Source: Clostridiales bacterium PH28_bin88 (GTDB lineage Bacteria > Bacillota > PH28-bin88). Taken from it: a stretch of DNA of 64,000 bases. A model generated the notes under the pieces. The model worked only from the letters and a program-made list of their open reading frames with translations. It searched no databases and was not told where the DNA came from. A program made the translations under genes and the position numbers. The stretch spans positions 25,827 to 89,826 of the forward strand of contig LAKY01000013.1 in assembly GCA_000987045.1 (NCBI GenBank), given 5' to 3'. This document shows, piece by piece, positions 25,790 through 32,634 of the stretch (positions are counted from its first letter, which is position 1; each line of letters begins with the position of its first letter).

Positions 25790-26626
25790 TTACTTAAACA
25801 ACAGTTTAAGAAAAGTTACCAGGACAGCTACAACAATTGTACCGTAAACCAGGATTTCCACCACGATCAACGCCATGGACTTACCAAATCCACTCGCGTG
25901 AAGTTCATGGGCTGCTGCCGCTTCCGGAAGGCCCCGTTCCTGGAGCAGCTTCCGGTATTCCAGGGGATGTTCCTCGGCCAAGTGTTCAACAGAAATCTTA
26001 CCGTTAAGCCATACTCTACTTGTTGGGAAGACTTTGGGATTAAAGTGTACCGCGAAAAAGTGACCCATAAACAATGCCAGCATGGCCACGAATGCTTCGT
26101 TGGTATGCACTACCCTGGCTACATCCATCATCCACCGTGGTAACCAGGTAAACATCCGTGGGTACCACAAGATGAAACCGGAGAAACCCATGACGAAAAT
26201 CCCCCATACTACCGCAAAGTATTCGAACTTTTCCAGGTAAGTGTACCTGTCGAACTGCGGTGGCGTCCTGGTTAACCCCAGCATGTATTTATAGTGGTGG
26301 ATGGCGTCGGTGACATCTTTCCACCGGGGCATCATTGTTAGTACCGGTCCCTGCTTGGCGAACAGCCCGATCAACCATATTAAGTGGTATGCACCCGAAA
26401 TGATCATGACCACCGCAAAAAACAGGTGCACATTAAACATTTTTTCAAAGCTGCCAAAAATACCGATTACAGTTGCAGCCCATCCTGTATGACCGTATTT
26501 AATCGGGAAACCAGTAACGATCAGCATCAGCACGCTTACCGCCAGCAGGAGGTGTTGCAAGCGCTGGTGGATGTTAAAGCGCTGCACGTGGGCAGGCAAT
26601 TTGTTGTTGTTTAGCTCAGCCATCAT
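25790..26626 (-). CDS. Cytochrome b subunit of module 1 (di-heme membrane protein)
   Basis: A 278-residue membrane protein with four main hydrophobic helices and a fifth at the C-terminus, related to cytochrome b561/formate dehydrogenase gamma-type subunits. Probable heme-ligand histidines sit in FNIHQRLQH (helix 1), FNVHLFFA (helix 2) and MGHFFAVHFNP (helix 4). It should pass electrons between the quinone pool and the periplasmic-side cytochrome c encoded 15 bp upstream. The paralogue at 29867-30622 shares the FNIHQRxQH and TGxPIKYxHxGWA stretches, proving duplication. This copy has an extra 40-residue C-terminal extension with one more helix. Confidence 0.87.
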   Translation of the reverse strand: MMAELNNNKLPAHVQRFNIHQRLQHLLLAVSVLMLIVTGFPIKYGHTGWAATVIGIFGSFEKMFNVHLFFAVVMIISGAYHLIWLIGLFAKQGPVLTMMPRWKDVTDAIHHYKYMLGLTRTPPQFDRYTYLEKFEYFAVVWGIFVMGFSGFILWYPRMFTWLPRWMMDVARVVHTNEAFVAMLALFMGHFFAVHFNPKVFPTSRVWLNGKISVEHLAEEHPLEYRKLLQERGLPEAAAAHELHASGFGKSMALIVVEILVYGTIVVAVLVTFLKLLFK

Positions 26627-26641
26627 TATAGCCTCCTTACC

Positions 26642-27583
26642 CTACATCTTGGCATCCTGACGAGCAGGAGCGTGGTGCTTGGCCTTAAGCCGGTGACGCA
26701 ACTGGTGGAACAATTCTAACAAAATTACGCTGCCACCCTGGAGGGCGTCAAACAGGATTAGTACCAGGAAGACTTTCCACACGATCCAGAGGGGAAAAGC
26801 ATTTTCCTTGTCTTCCGGCGTGACATGTTCCTTGCCGTCAGCCCAATTTGCCACCGGCTTTCCACCATGACAACTCACACAGGTGTTTGGCAGGTTTTGT
26901 TTCGAAACTTTTGACTGCGGGTCTTGCGCACTAAAGATGCCGTGAGAACCATGGCAGTCCACACAACTTGCGGCTTTGGTATACCCATGATTGAGCGCAG
27001 TTCCATGGAAACTTCTCCCATAGCTCTCCGCCACCTTGCCATCATGACAACCTGTGCAGGTAGCCTCTAAATTCAGTTTGGCGACAGGTGACGCCAAGTC
27101 CTTCACGGGGTTTATGCGGTGGGTATCACCATGACAACTGCTACAGGTAACACCCTCATCAATGGCTGAAGGCTGACCATGAACACTGGTGCTGTATTGT
27201 TGCACCGCAGGAGTGTGACACCTGTTGCACCACTCACCGGTTTGCTTGATTAGCTCTTTGCCGTAGACCGGGTTTTGGTGAGGAATGGTTTCCACACCCT
27301 GGTGGCACGTCGTACAGGCGTTCTGGCCGTGAACTGAAGATTGATAAGCCTTACCGTCTACGAAAAGGGATATTTCCTTACCCTGGAACTTGGTTTTTAA
27401 ATCTTCATTTCCGTGGCAGGTTAGACACTTTTGATTCTCCGCTGAAACAACTGAGGCAAACGCTACTTTGTCAAACAGGAAGAAGCCTAAAAACAAACCC
27501 GAGAATACAATGGCGGCAAAAGTCGCCACAAAAAGGGTTGTCATAATATATGCGGCCGCCCGGGCCAGTTTCTGTTTCAACAT
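26642..27583 (-). CDS. Seven-heme cytochrome c of module 1
   Basis: A 313-residue multiheme cytochrome with seven CxxCH sites (CLTCH, CTTCH, CNRCH, CSSCH, CTGCH, CVDCH, CVSCH). An N-terminal hydrophobic signal/anchor (about residues 10-42) and a C-terminal helix (about 265-285) tether it on the outer face of the membrane. Additional histidines in SVHGQ and SFHGT repeats are probable distal ligands, giving bis-His hemes. It is encoded directly upstream of a cytochrome b, making a quinol-to-c electron conduit. It closely parallels the 289-residue protein at 30783-31652, including heme count and order. The terminal acceptor is not known. Confidence 0.9.
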   Translation of the reverse strand: MLKQKLARAAAYIMTTLFVATFAAIVFSGLFLGFFLFDKVAFASVVSAENQKCLTCHGNEDLKTKFQGKEISLFVDGKAYQSSVHGQNACTTCHQGVETIPHQNPVYGKELIKQTGEWCNRCHTPAVQQYSTSVHGQPSAIDEGVTCSSCHGDTHRINPVKDLASPVAKLNLEATCTGCHDGKVAESYGRSFHGTALNHGYTKAASCVDCHGSHGIFSAQDPQSKVSKQNLPNTCVSCHGGKPVANWADGKEHVTPEDKENAFPLWIVWKVFLVLILFDALQGGSVILLELFHQLRHRLKAKHHAPARQDAKM

Positions 27584-27711
27584 TGGTTGCTCACTCCTTT
27601 CGGGGTCTCACCCTCGGCCATAAAGAGGGAAGTGTGCCTCTCGACTCGGCCACTCTAGGCTTTTAGCCTGTAGGAGTGAGTCTTTTGGGCTGAGGACGAT
27701 ATAATACGGGG
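27584..27711 (-). promoter_or_regulatory. Structured leader upstream of cytochrome c 1
   Basis: This gap contains GGCT-N3-AGCC-N4-GGAG at 27658-27676 on the plus strand, which resembles a decayed copy of the conserved intergenic element described at 28212-32742. A complementary CACTC/GAGTG stem surrounds it. The ribosome site AAAGGAGTGAG precedes the cytochrome start. It may be a leader structure controlling cytochrome translation. Confidence 0.35.
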
Positions 27712-27840
27712 TTAGAACAACAGATGGTATGCCATGGTACCAACGAAACCAACTCCGGCGGCGGTAATTAGTACGAAAACGGTAATGAACCATGCGGTCA
27801 GTAGATAAGAGACGAGACGACCAGCGGTCATACGCAGCAT
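27712..27840 (-). CDS. Single-TM microprotein (42 aa) of module 1
   Basis: A 42-residue ORF starting at ATG 27840 behind AGAGGTGA on the minus strand. Residues 10-38 are almost all hydrophobic (one helix), with Arg at positions 3 and 8 before it. It lies between the Com-like protein 1 and cytochrome c 1 and so belongs to the module. Module 2 has several similar tiny membrane proteins. A role as an assembly or anchoring factor for the cytochromes is inference. A 192-residue Arg/Ser-rich reading frame over this stretch is a shadow. Confidence 0.65.
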   Translation of the reverse strand: MLRMTAGRLVSYLLTAWFITVFVLITAAGVGFVGTMAYHLLF

Positions 27841-27908
27841 CAGGGCTCACCTCTTTTCTCTCGGAATTTTGTGGCCTACCGTCTTTTTTCACGGTACTCC
27901 GCTCGAGG

Positions 27909-28097
27909 TTACTTGTTGTCAATCTGTACGATGTTCGTTGAGACATTGCCGCCTTCGGGACCCAACTTGTACTCGATGTTAACGATACCTTTCGTGTTGA
28001 TGTAGATGTACCGTTTGCAGTGCCTACACTTGATGACAATCGTGTCCCCTTCAATTTGGCATACGATCTTCTTGCACTGGCACCTGAAGTTTTCCAT
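27909..28097 (-). CDS. Com-like zinc-ribbon microprotein 1 (62 aa)
   Basis: A 62-residue protein starting at ATG 28097 after CAAAGGAGG. Four cysteines, CxC (C6, C8) and CRHC (C24, C27), separated by a beta-hairpin-like stretch, form a compact zinc ribbon; C13 is an extra. The N-terminal half resembles phage Mu Com, a zinc-finger RNA-binding translational activator, from memory of that family (RC..C.KLLF...I.I.C..CKR). Three paralogues lie nearby. The C-terminus is short and Asn/Gly-rich. It is the last small gene before the TM microprotein and cytochrome c 1. RNA or metal binding is probable; a role in cytochrome expression is inference. Confidence 0.75.
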   Translation of the reverse strand: MENFRCQCKKIVCQIEGDTIVIKCRHCKRYIYINTKGIVNIEYKLGPEGGNVSTNIVQIDNK

Positions 28098-28211
28098 CCC
28101 GAACGACCTCCTTTGAAAAAACTAACCGACTCCCACCCATCACCGGCAAAAGGTCGTTTCACACTGCTATCACCCCCATAAATCAACTTAATTTGCTTAA
28201 ATACTTACCTT

Positions 28212-28285
28212 GCTTAAAAACACAAGGCCAGCCCCGTTTCTGGATGCTGGCCTTGTGGCTTATAGCCTTGTGGCACCTGATCTCA
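28212..28285 (-). promoter_or_regulatory. Conserved two-hairpin intergenic element, copy 1
   Basis: Reads on the minus strand as TGCC-N4-GGCT-N3-AGCC, then a perfect 12-bp hairpin (arms 28221-28232 and 28246-28257) and TTTTT. It has the shape of an attenuator or terminator-type leader. The arm bases differ from other copies (GCC/GGC instead of GTC/GAC) while still pairing, suggesting a selected RNA structure. It lies 115 bp upstream of Com-like gene 1. Confidence 0.75.
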
Positions 28286-28319
28286 AGGTATTATACGTCT
28301 TTTGTCTCTAACTTGTGGG

Positions 28320-28512
28320 TTAGAAAAGGTATGTACTAGCGCCGTTTTCCATTTTAAAAGCTGCATTTGAATGACATCTTTCGCACCCGTCCTGACACTC
28401 CCGATATGGGCACCCTGCCGGGTCTTCCCAGTAGTATTTCCCTGCTTGATATACGCAGAGACTTCAGGTAAAAGCTGGCTGGGCATCCGTGCAACTCCTG
28501 ACAACATGGCAT
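28320..28512 (-). pseudogene. Frameshifted two-CW-like Cys-rich microprotein
   Basis: The first frame from ATG 28512 reads MPCCQELHGCPASFYLK. After a one-base shift near 28460 a second frame reads CVYQAGKYYWEDPAGCPYRE and on through CQDGCERCH to a stop at 28320. Joined, they align with the intact 52-residue protein at 32392-32550, sharing GCPASFYL, a W-E-x3-GC segment and the CxxxCxxC end. Both look like the 'two-CW' family of tiny Cys/Trp proteins often found near redox genes. The copy is broken by the shift, unless a sequencing error or programmed frameshift applies. Confidence 0.65.
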
Positions 28513-28530
28513 GCCATTCGCTCCCTGAAA

Positions 28531-28597
28531 GCACAGAAGGCTAGCCCCTTGTAGGATGCTAGCCTTCTGACTTGAAGTCTATCGACTAATGATCTCT
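28531..28597 (-). promoter_or_regulatory. Conserved two-hairpin intergenic element, copy 2
   Basis: On the plus strand GACT-N3-AGTC-N4-GACT at 28569-28587 lies next to an 11-bp perfect inverted repeat (28535-28545 and 28558-28568). It sits between Com-like gene 2 and the frameshifted two-CW gene. There is no long T-tract, so the hairpin may control processing or translation rather than terminate. Confidence 0.7.
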
Positions 28598-28763
28598 AAC
28601 CGATATTCAGATATTGGACTTTTTCGTTGGAACGAAACTCCACGTCCACCAGGCCTTTAGTATGGATGTAGATTAGCCGCTTACAGTGTCTACACTTGAT
28701 GATAATTGTATCTCCGTCAATCTGGAACAGTAATTTTTTACAGGTGCAGCGGAAATTTTCCAT
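28596..28763 (-). CDS. Com-like zinc-ribbon microprotein 2 (55 aa)
   Basis: A 55-residue paralogue of the protein at 27909-28097. The ATG at 28763 is preferred because GGGGGA precedes it and because it aligns the N-terminus with the other copies; an upstream ATG would add 12 residues. C6, C8, C24 and C27 are conserved. The fifth cysteine (C13) is replaced by Phe, showing that only four cysteines are needed for the ribbon. The C-terminal half is shorter and divergent. It lies between two copies of the conserved intergenic element. Confidence 0.75.
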   Translation of the reverse strand: MENFRCTCKKLLFQIDGDTIIIKCRHCKRLIYIHTKGLVDVEFRSNEKVQYLNIG

Positions 28764-28784
28764 GGCCAATCCCCCCTTTTGATA

Positions 28785-28858
28785 CCAAAAGACCAGCACC
28801 CTGAGGACGCTAGTCTTTTGACTTTAAGCCTATAGACTCCTGATCTCTTGACTGATTA
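28785..28858 (-). promoter_or_regulatory. Conserved two-hairpin intergenic element, copy 3
   Basis: Inverted repeat arms 28786-28797 and 28809-28820 pair with a single mismatch. Next to them on the plus strand lies GACT-N3-AGCC-N4-GACT (28820-28838). The 5' part overlaps the last codons of Com-like gene 3, and the element ends about 22 bp before the start of Com-like gene 2. Confidence 0.7.
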
Positions 28859-29021
28859 GTCTTCTATGGAATTTTTCTTCTTCGGGCAGCCATGTTTCTA
28901 TCTGTATCTGCCCTTCAGCCTTAATCACCACATACCGCTTGCAGTGACGGCACTTGATCATCACTGTGTTGCCGTCAACCTGACAAATGATCTTGTGGCA
29001 CGCACACCGGACGTCTTCCAC
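28830..29021 (-). CDS. Com-like zinc-ribbon microprotein 3 (63 aa)
   Basis: A 63-residue paralogue with C6, C8, C13, C24 and C27 in the same spacing as copy 1. It starts with GTG at 29021 behind a G-rich site. The C-terminal 25 residues are charged and carry several Arg and Glu, unlike the other copies. It is the first gene of module 1, downstream of element copy 4 and a possible promoter near 29235. Probable RNA- or zinc-binding regulator; inference from family resemblance and position. Confidence 0.75.
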   Translation of the reverse strand: MEDVRCACHKIICQVDGNTVMIKCRHCKRYVVIKAEGQIQIETWLPEEEKFHRRLISQEIRSL

Positions 29022-29124
29022 CTAGTCCCCACCCCACTTTTTCTCTCTCTTTCTCTTACCTCTAAAACTCACTGCCCGTCCTCCTCGCAACTCCCTCCTT
29101 TCTCAGGCATTTTTAGCTATACCG

Positions 29125-29204
29125 TCAAAAACGGCCAGCTAAGTCGCAGCTGGCCGTTTGACTAACGTCTAAAGACTCAGCCTTGGGACTTGAGGTCTTT
29201 TTAC
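29125..29204 (-). promoter_or_regulatory. Conserved two-hairpin intergenic element, copy 4
   Basis: Perfect 12-bp hairpin arms at 29129-29140 and 29148-29159 are followed on the minus strand by TTTTT, a good intrinsic terminator. On the 5' side is GACT-N3-GTC-N4-GACT (29160-29177 region), one base shorter than other copies. It forms the leader of module 1, upstream of Com-like gene 3. Confidence 0.72.
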
Positions 29205-29674
29205 TAGAACTTATGTAATTGTGGTATCTTTCACATTATACGTCTGTCTTCTTTTCTTACTACATTATATTCGGTACATCGCATAAATTTCCTGCTACTT
29301 TTACCCATTCAGACCATATTTTTTTAGAAAACATTGTTCTAGCTTTCACTTACTTTTCCTATTCGGCAACTAATCAAAAATTCCTGCTGGTTTGGTGTTA
29401 GAGTCCGAATAATTTTAACCGGTACTCATGTTCTGCTTTTCACAATAAATATTTCGCCATCCACCTTTTGATTCCTGCTTGAAATTACCTAAAATTTAAT
29501 ATTGAGATCATAATAATATTTTATGGCAAAGATATAAGCTAAATAGAATACCTTCGTCCAGTCCGCAATAAACCTGTGACCCATCTAAAGAAAACTTGGC
29601 TTTTACTAAAAAAGCTTACCCATTTGTATGGGCTTAGTCACTTATGCCACACAAAGTTATAATCTCTGGCTGTA
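29205..29674. other. AT-rich intergenic region before module 1
   Basis: About 470 bp without a convincing ORF. A TATAAT box on the minus strand near 29236-29241 could start the module 1 transcript just before element copy 4, though a good -35 box is not evident. The rest is AT-rich and unstructured to my eye. Confidence 0.4.
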
Positions 29675-29710
29675 CAAAAAATACCCTTCGCCTTTTGAGA
29701 AGCGAAGGGT
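29675..29710 (-). terminator. Intrinsic terminator of cytochrome module 2
   Basis: ACCCTTCGC (29683-29691) pairs perfectly with GCGAAGGGT (29702-29710). On the minus strand the stem is followed by ATTTTTTG, a strong terminator after the 37-aa microprotein gene. Confidence 0.9.
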
Positions 29711-29725
29711 TAAAAAGGGATGGGG

Positions 29726-29839
29726 TTAGTTTAAACCCAAGGGAAGAAACGCGGTTAAAAACCAAACCAGGATTGTGCAGTATACCACCATTTCAAAAAT
29801 GATTAAACCCTTGTTTTGAGAGAACTTTTCCTTTCCCAT
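29726..29839 (-). CDS. Single-TM microprotein (37 aa) of module 2
   Basis: A 37-residue ORF starting at ATG 29839. An AGGAGG lies about 13 bases before the start and a nearer AGGGAAAA just before it. After a charged N-terminus (KEKFSQNKG) one hydrophobic helix covers residues about 12-33. It starts 27 bp after the cytochrome b gene and is the last gene before the module terminator. Small accessory subunits of this kind are common in membrane cytochrome complexes; the role here is inferred from position. Confidence 0.65.
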   Translation of the reverse strand: MGKEKFSQNKGLIIFEMVVYCTILVWFLTAFLPLGLN

Positions 29840-29866
29840 TTTTCCCTGTTCCTCCTTTGCCACCTC

Positions 29867-30622
29867 TTATACGCCAAGAGGTTTTTCACCAGTACCGGCC
29901 TGTGCTTCCCGGCGATGGCCATCAGACTTCATTATTCGTTCTAATTCTAACGGGTGTTCATGTTGCATCTCTTCTCTGCTCATTCTTCCATGAAACCAAA
30001 CCCAACTCATGGGGAAGAAATTCGGGCTGAAATGTACGTTGTAGAAATGCCAGACGAATATCGCCAGGATAGCCAACATCGCTTCATCGCTATGGGCATA
30101 ACGGGCGCTGTCGATCACCCACCGCGGGAAAAAAGCGGCTGCCATATCCGGAAACCACATCATCAATCCCGAACCACCCATGATGACCATTCCCCAAAAT
30201 ACGGCCCAATAATCGAACTTTTCCTTGTAGGAGTACCGGTCGAACTTGGGAGGCTCCTTGGTTAACCCCAGCAGGTACTGCATGTTTTGGAAAACGTCCC
30301 GTACGTCTTTCAGCGTGGGCAAAGCCGCGAGGGACAATTTTTTGGTAGCCAGCGGGTATAGCACCAAGTAAAACAGGTGGTAAACCGAACTTGCCAGCAT
30401 CACCACAGCCGCAATTAGGTGAACGCTAAACATATTATCAAAGCCGCCGAACATCCCTGTCACCGCTTTAGCCCACCCGGAATGGTTGTACTTTATAGGC
30501 AGACCGGTAACAGCCAGTGTAATAAAACTGGTGAACATCATGATGTGTTGAATCCGTTGGTGAATATTGAAGCGTTGGAAAGTAGCTTTCGTATCGCCAC
30601 TCAGGCGGCGTTGTGAAACCAT
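29867..30622 (-). CDS. Cytochrome b subunit of module 2
   Basis: A 251-residue membrane cytochrome b, paralogous to the protein at 25790-26626. Heme-ligand histidines are likely in FNIHQRIQH (helix 1), FSVHLIAA (helix 2), YHLFYL and VWHFYNVHFSP (helix 4). There are four main helices; unlike its paralogue it lacks the C-terminal fifth helix, which may be supplied by the 37-aa microprotein encoded next. It should accept electrons from quinol and pass them to the seven-heme cytochrome c upstream, or the reverse. A 160-bp gap separates it from the cytochrome c gene. Confidence 0.87.
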   Translation of the reverse strand: MVSQRRLSGDTKATFQRFNIHQRIQHIMMFTSFITLAVTGLPIKYNHSGWAKAVTGMFGGFDNMFSVHLIAAVVMLASSVYHLFYLVLYPLATKKLSLAALPTLKDVRDVFQNMQYLLGLTKEPPKFDRYSYKEKFDYWAVFWGMVIMGGSGLMMWFPDMAAAFFPRWVIDSARYAHSDEAMLAILAIFVWHFYNVHFSPNFFPMSWVWFHGRMSREEMQHEHPLELERIMKSDGHRREAQAGTGEKPLGV

Positions 30623-30782
30623 TTTCTCACCCCTTATCGTTCTGGTTCAACTACACAGAAATCCCCGCGCTGTTTGTGCCAAGATAATTCCTCAATACAA
30701 CCAGCGCCTTATTCGACTTTTGAAAAAGAACTTTAACACCTGACCACACCTTATCATGGAAACTACAGGACATAATCACGGA

Positions 30783-31652
30783 CTAATGGGAACCGTTGTC
30801 GGCCCGGCGCGCCAGTTTATACTTACGGTAAAGTTCCAGTTCTATGTGGATGATCAGTAGCGTCATGGTAATAATGGTTAACCACGTAAAGAACTTGAAG
30901 GTAAAATACATGGGTGCACCGGAACCCTGGGGTTTCAGTACAAAGTGTTCCGCTCCCACCGCGAAGTTCTCCTTTGGTTGGTTATGACACTGTGCACAGG
31001 TTTGCGGAATGTTCGCCTTCGCCACCATGGACTCCGGGTTATCAGGCCCAAGGATGTCATGAGCTCCATGACAACTAACACAGGTAGCCGCTTTTGTACT
31101 GCCCAGGCTGACAGCTTTCCCGTGGAAACTTTCTTGGTAGCTTTCCTTGATTTCTCCGTCATGACAGGAGGTACAGGTGGCTTCAATGTTTCCTCTAAAA
31201 GTATTAGCCTGGGGATCATCACTCTTCTTGATCTCGTGCGCGGTATGGCAAGATGTGCAAGTTACTTGCCCGCTTTTAGCGTGTTCGCTTAGTTTAAACC
31301 GCTCAACAACCGCGGTATGGCAGAGGGAGCAACTCTCAGATGCATGGCGGGTAACTTCCGCTTTGGTGGCTACAGGATCGTGCGGGATCTTGGCCTGTTG
31401 TGCATGGCAGGTGGTGCAGGTATTCATTCCGTGTACTGAACTCTTAAATTTATCGGCATCTACCGCCAGCGACACCTTTTCCCCGTTGCGTTCCACCTGC
31501 AGGTTAGGGTTTTCGTGACACAGCATGCACTTTTCATTGGCATCGGCAACCGCATTGGTCTGTGCCCAGGCTGTGGGTATGACCAATAACAGACCTACCA
31601 GAGAGATTATTAGGACCAACCACAGCCTGGGGGTATATGTTGACTCTTGCAT
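30783..31652 (-). CDS. Seven-heme cytochrome c of module 2
   Basis: A 289-residue multiheme cytochrome with seven CxxCH sites (CMLCH, CTTCH, CSLCH, CTSCH twice, CVSCH, CAQCH). It has an N-terminal signal or anchor (about residues 10-30) and a C-terminal helix (about 255-275). Spacing of the heme sites and the conserved SFHGKA and SVHGM histidines match the paralogue in module 1. It should be exported and tethered outside the membrane, relaying electrons between cytochrome b and an unknown acceptor. It starts 15 bp after Com-like gene 4, so both are on one transcript. Confidence 0.9.
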   Translation of the reverse strand: MQESTYTPRLWLVLIISLVGLLLVIPTAWAQTNAVADANEKCMLCHENPNLQVERNGEKVSLAVDADKFKSSVHGMNTCTTCHAQQAKIPHDPVATKAEVTRHASESCSLCHTAVVERFKLSEHAKSGQVTCTSCHTAHEIKKSDDPQANTFRGNIEATCTSCHDGEIKESYQESFHGKAVSLGSTKAATCVSCHGAHDILGPDNPESMVAKANIPQTCAQCHNQPKENFAVGAEHFVLKPQGSGAPMYFTFKFFTWLTIITMTLLIIHIELELYRKYKLARRADNGSH

Positions 31653-31667
31653 TTTTCGTCACCTCTT

Positions 31668-31838
31668 CTAGACGCTTTGCTCCAACCTGTATTCAATCTT
31701 CACATTTCCCTCATGACCCGACAGTAAACCGGCAGTCTTGATCACAATCATTCGTTTGCAGTGCCGGCACTTGATGATAATCTCATTACCCTTCACCTGG
31801 CAGACGATTTTCCCGCATTGACACCGGACATTTTCCAT
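31668..31838 (-). CDS. Com-like zinc-ribbon microprotein 4 (56 aa)
   Basis: A 56-residue ORF starting at ATG 31838, eight bases after AAGGTGAG, and ending 15 bp before cytochrome c 2. C6, C8, C13, C24 and C27 are placed as in copies 1 and 3, and the CRHCKR core is identical. An insert (LLSGHEG) distinguishes its C-terminal half. Its direct linkage to a cytochrome gene, mirrored by copy 1 in module 1, argues that the microprotein is a functional partner of the cytochrome system and not a phage remnant. Confidence 0.75.
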   Translation of the reverse strand: MENVRCQCGKIVCQVKGNEIIIKCRHCKRMIVIKTAGLLSGHEGNVKIEYRLEQSV

Positions 31839-31868
31839 CCTTCTCACCTTCCTTGATTTATGGCCGTC

Positions 31869-32069
31869 CTACAGGGGCAAGAACGGCGGCCATACCACGA
31901 AGACTGAAACTGCAAAGGTTGTTGCAAAGATGCACGTGCCCAACACAGAGAAGGTAACTACCTTCAATAAGCCTCCACGGACCGCTAACGTATACTGGGT
32001 GAGATACCAGCCTAAAGAGGCGCTGAAAACAAGCACCAGGGCTAGACCAACGATAAACAGCAGTTCCAT
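31869..32069 (-). CDS. Two-TM microprotein b (66 aa)
   Basis: A 66-residue membrane protein starting at ATG 32069 after AAGGAGG. Two hydrophobic helices (about 4-24 and 36-58) are joined by a short basic loop, and the protein ends in VVWPPFLPL. It is a tandem paralogue of the gene at 32097-32297, with the same length, topology and C-terminal motif. I recognise no named family. It lies in module 2 directly upstream of Com-like gene 4. Confidence 0.72.
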   Translation of the reverse strand: MELLFIVGLALVLVFSASLGWYLTQYTLAVRGGLLKVVTFSVLGTCIFATTFAVSVFVVWPPFLPL

Positions 32070-32096
32070 GCCTTTTCACCTCCTTAAATTTTTTGC

Positions 32097-32297
32097 CTAC
32101 AGTGGCAGAAACGGCGGCCATACCACGAAGACCGTGACCACAAAAGTCATCACAAAGATGCCTGTACCTAGTAACATAAGTGAGATCCCCTTAACCAATC
32201 TCCCCCGGATGCCCATCTTGAACCGGGTTAAATACCACCCGAATGCTAAACTAAAAACCATCATCAGAGCCACTCCAAAAGTGTAAATGAGTTGCAT
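32097..32297 (-). CDS. Two-TM microprotein a (66 aa)
   Basis: A 66-residue membrane protein starting at ATG 32297 after AAAGGAGG. It shares GWYLT, the basic loop and the VVWPPFLPL end with the next gene, so the pair arose by tandem duplication and both are kept. The strictly conserved C-terminal Pro/Trp motif probably makes specific contacts, possibly with cytochrome b. Preceded by element copy 5. Confidence 0.72.
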   Translation of the reverse strand: MQLIYTFGVALMMVFSLAFGWYLTRFKMGIRGRLVKGISLMLLGTGIFVMTFVVTVFVVWPPFLPL

Positions 32298-32324
32298 TTT
32301 TATTCCTCCTTTCCTTAGTTAAAA

Positions 32325-32390
32325 ACAAATAGCCAGCATCCAATTCAATTTGGATACTGGCCTCTGGACTCAAAGTCTCCGGACTCTTTA
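32325..32390 (-). promoter_or_regulatory. Conserved two-hairpin intergenic element, copy 5
   Basis: Arms GCCAGCATCCAA (32332-32343) and TTGGATACTGGC (32350-32361) pair with one mismatch that is a wobble on the RNA strand. Beside them on the plus strand is GACT-N3-AGTC-N4-GACT (32367-32385). TTTTT follows on the minus strand after ATTTG. It lies between the two-CW gene and two-TM gene a. Confidence 0.75.
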
Positions 32391-32391
32391 G

Positions 32392-32550
32392 CTAGATATT
32401 GTGTTTTAAGCATTGACCGCACTGTTGCCCGCAGTTGCGTATTGAGCAACCACCCGAGGACTCCCAGCAATTCTCCCCCCACTTATTGTAGGGGCAATCC
32501 CTCGCTAGGTAAAAGCTGGCCGGACATCCGAGTATAGCCCTGCAATTCAT
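32392..32550 (-). CDS. Two-CW-like Cys-rich microprotein (52 aa)
   Basis: A Cys-rich protein with nine cysteines in 52 residues, including GCPASFYL, CPYNKWGENCWE, a GC pair and CGQQCGQC near the end. The pattern resembles 'two-CW domain' microproteins. Start at 32550 is chosen because the frameshifted paralogue at 28320-28512 aligns from there and GGGAG lies just upstream, although very close; an in-frame GTG at 32634 would add 28 unlike residues and fall inside a hairpin. It is probably a small metal- or disulfide-binding protein. It is the first gene of module 2. Confidence 0.6.
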   Translation of the reverse strand: MNCRAILGCPASFYLARDCPYNKWGENCWESSGGCSIRNCGQQCGQCLKHNI

Positions 32551-32634
32551 GCTCCCTTCAGCCCCCAACCCAAATTGCCCGCTAACCTCTAACACCCTTG
32601 CTTCCCCCCTTTCGTACTTAATGAGTGCTTTCAC

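Noticed and set aside
27608..28186. A 192-residue Arg/Ser-rich reading frame
   Set aside because: It overlaps the Com-like protein 1 and the 42-aa TM protein, both with ribosome sites, and its composition is that of an out-of-frame shadow.
27909..31838. Prophage remnant because of Com-like proteins
   Set aside because: No mom, integrase, terminase, capsid or tail genes; the copies are tied to cytochrome operons instead.
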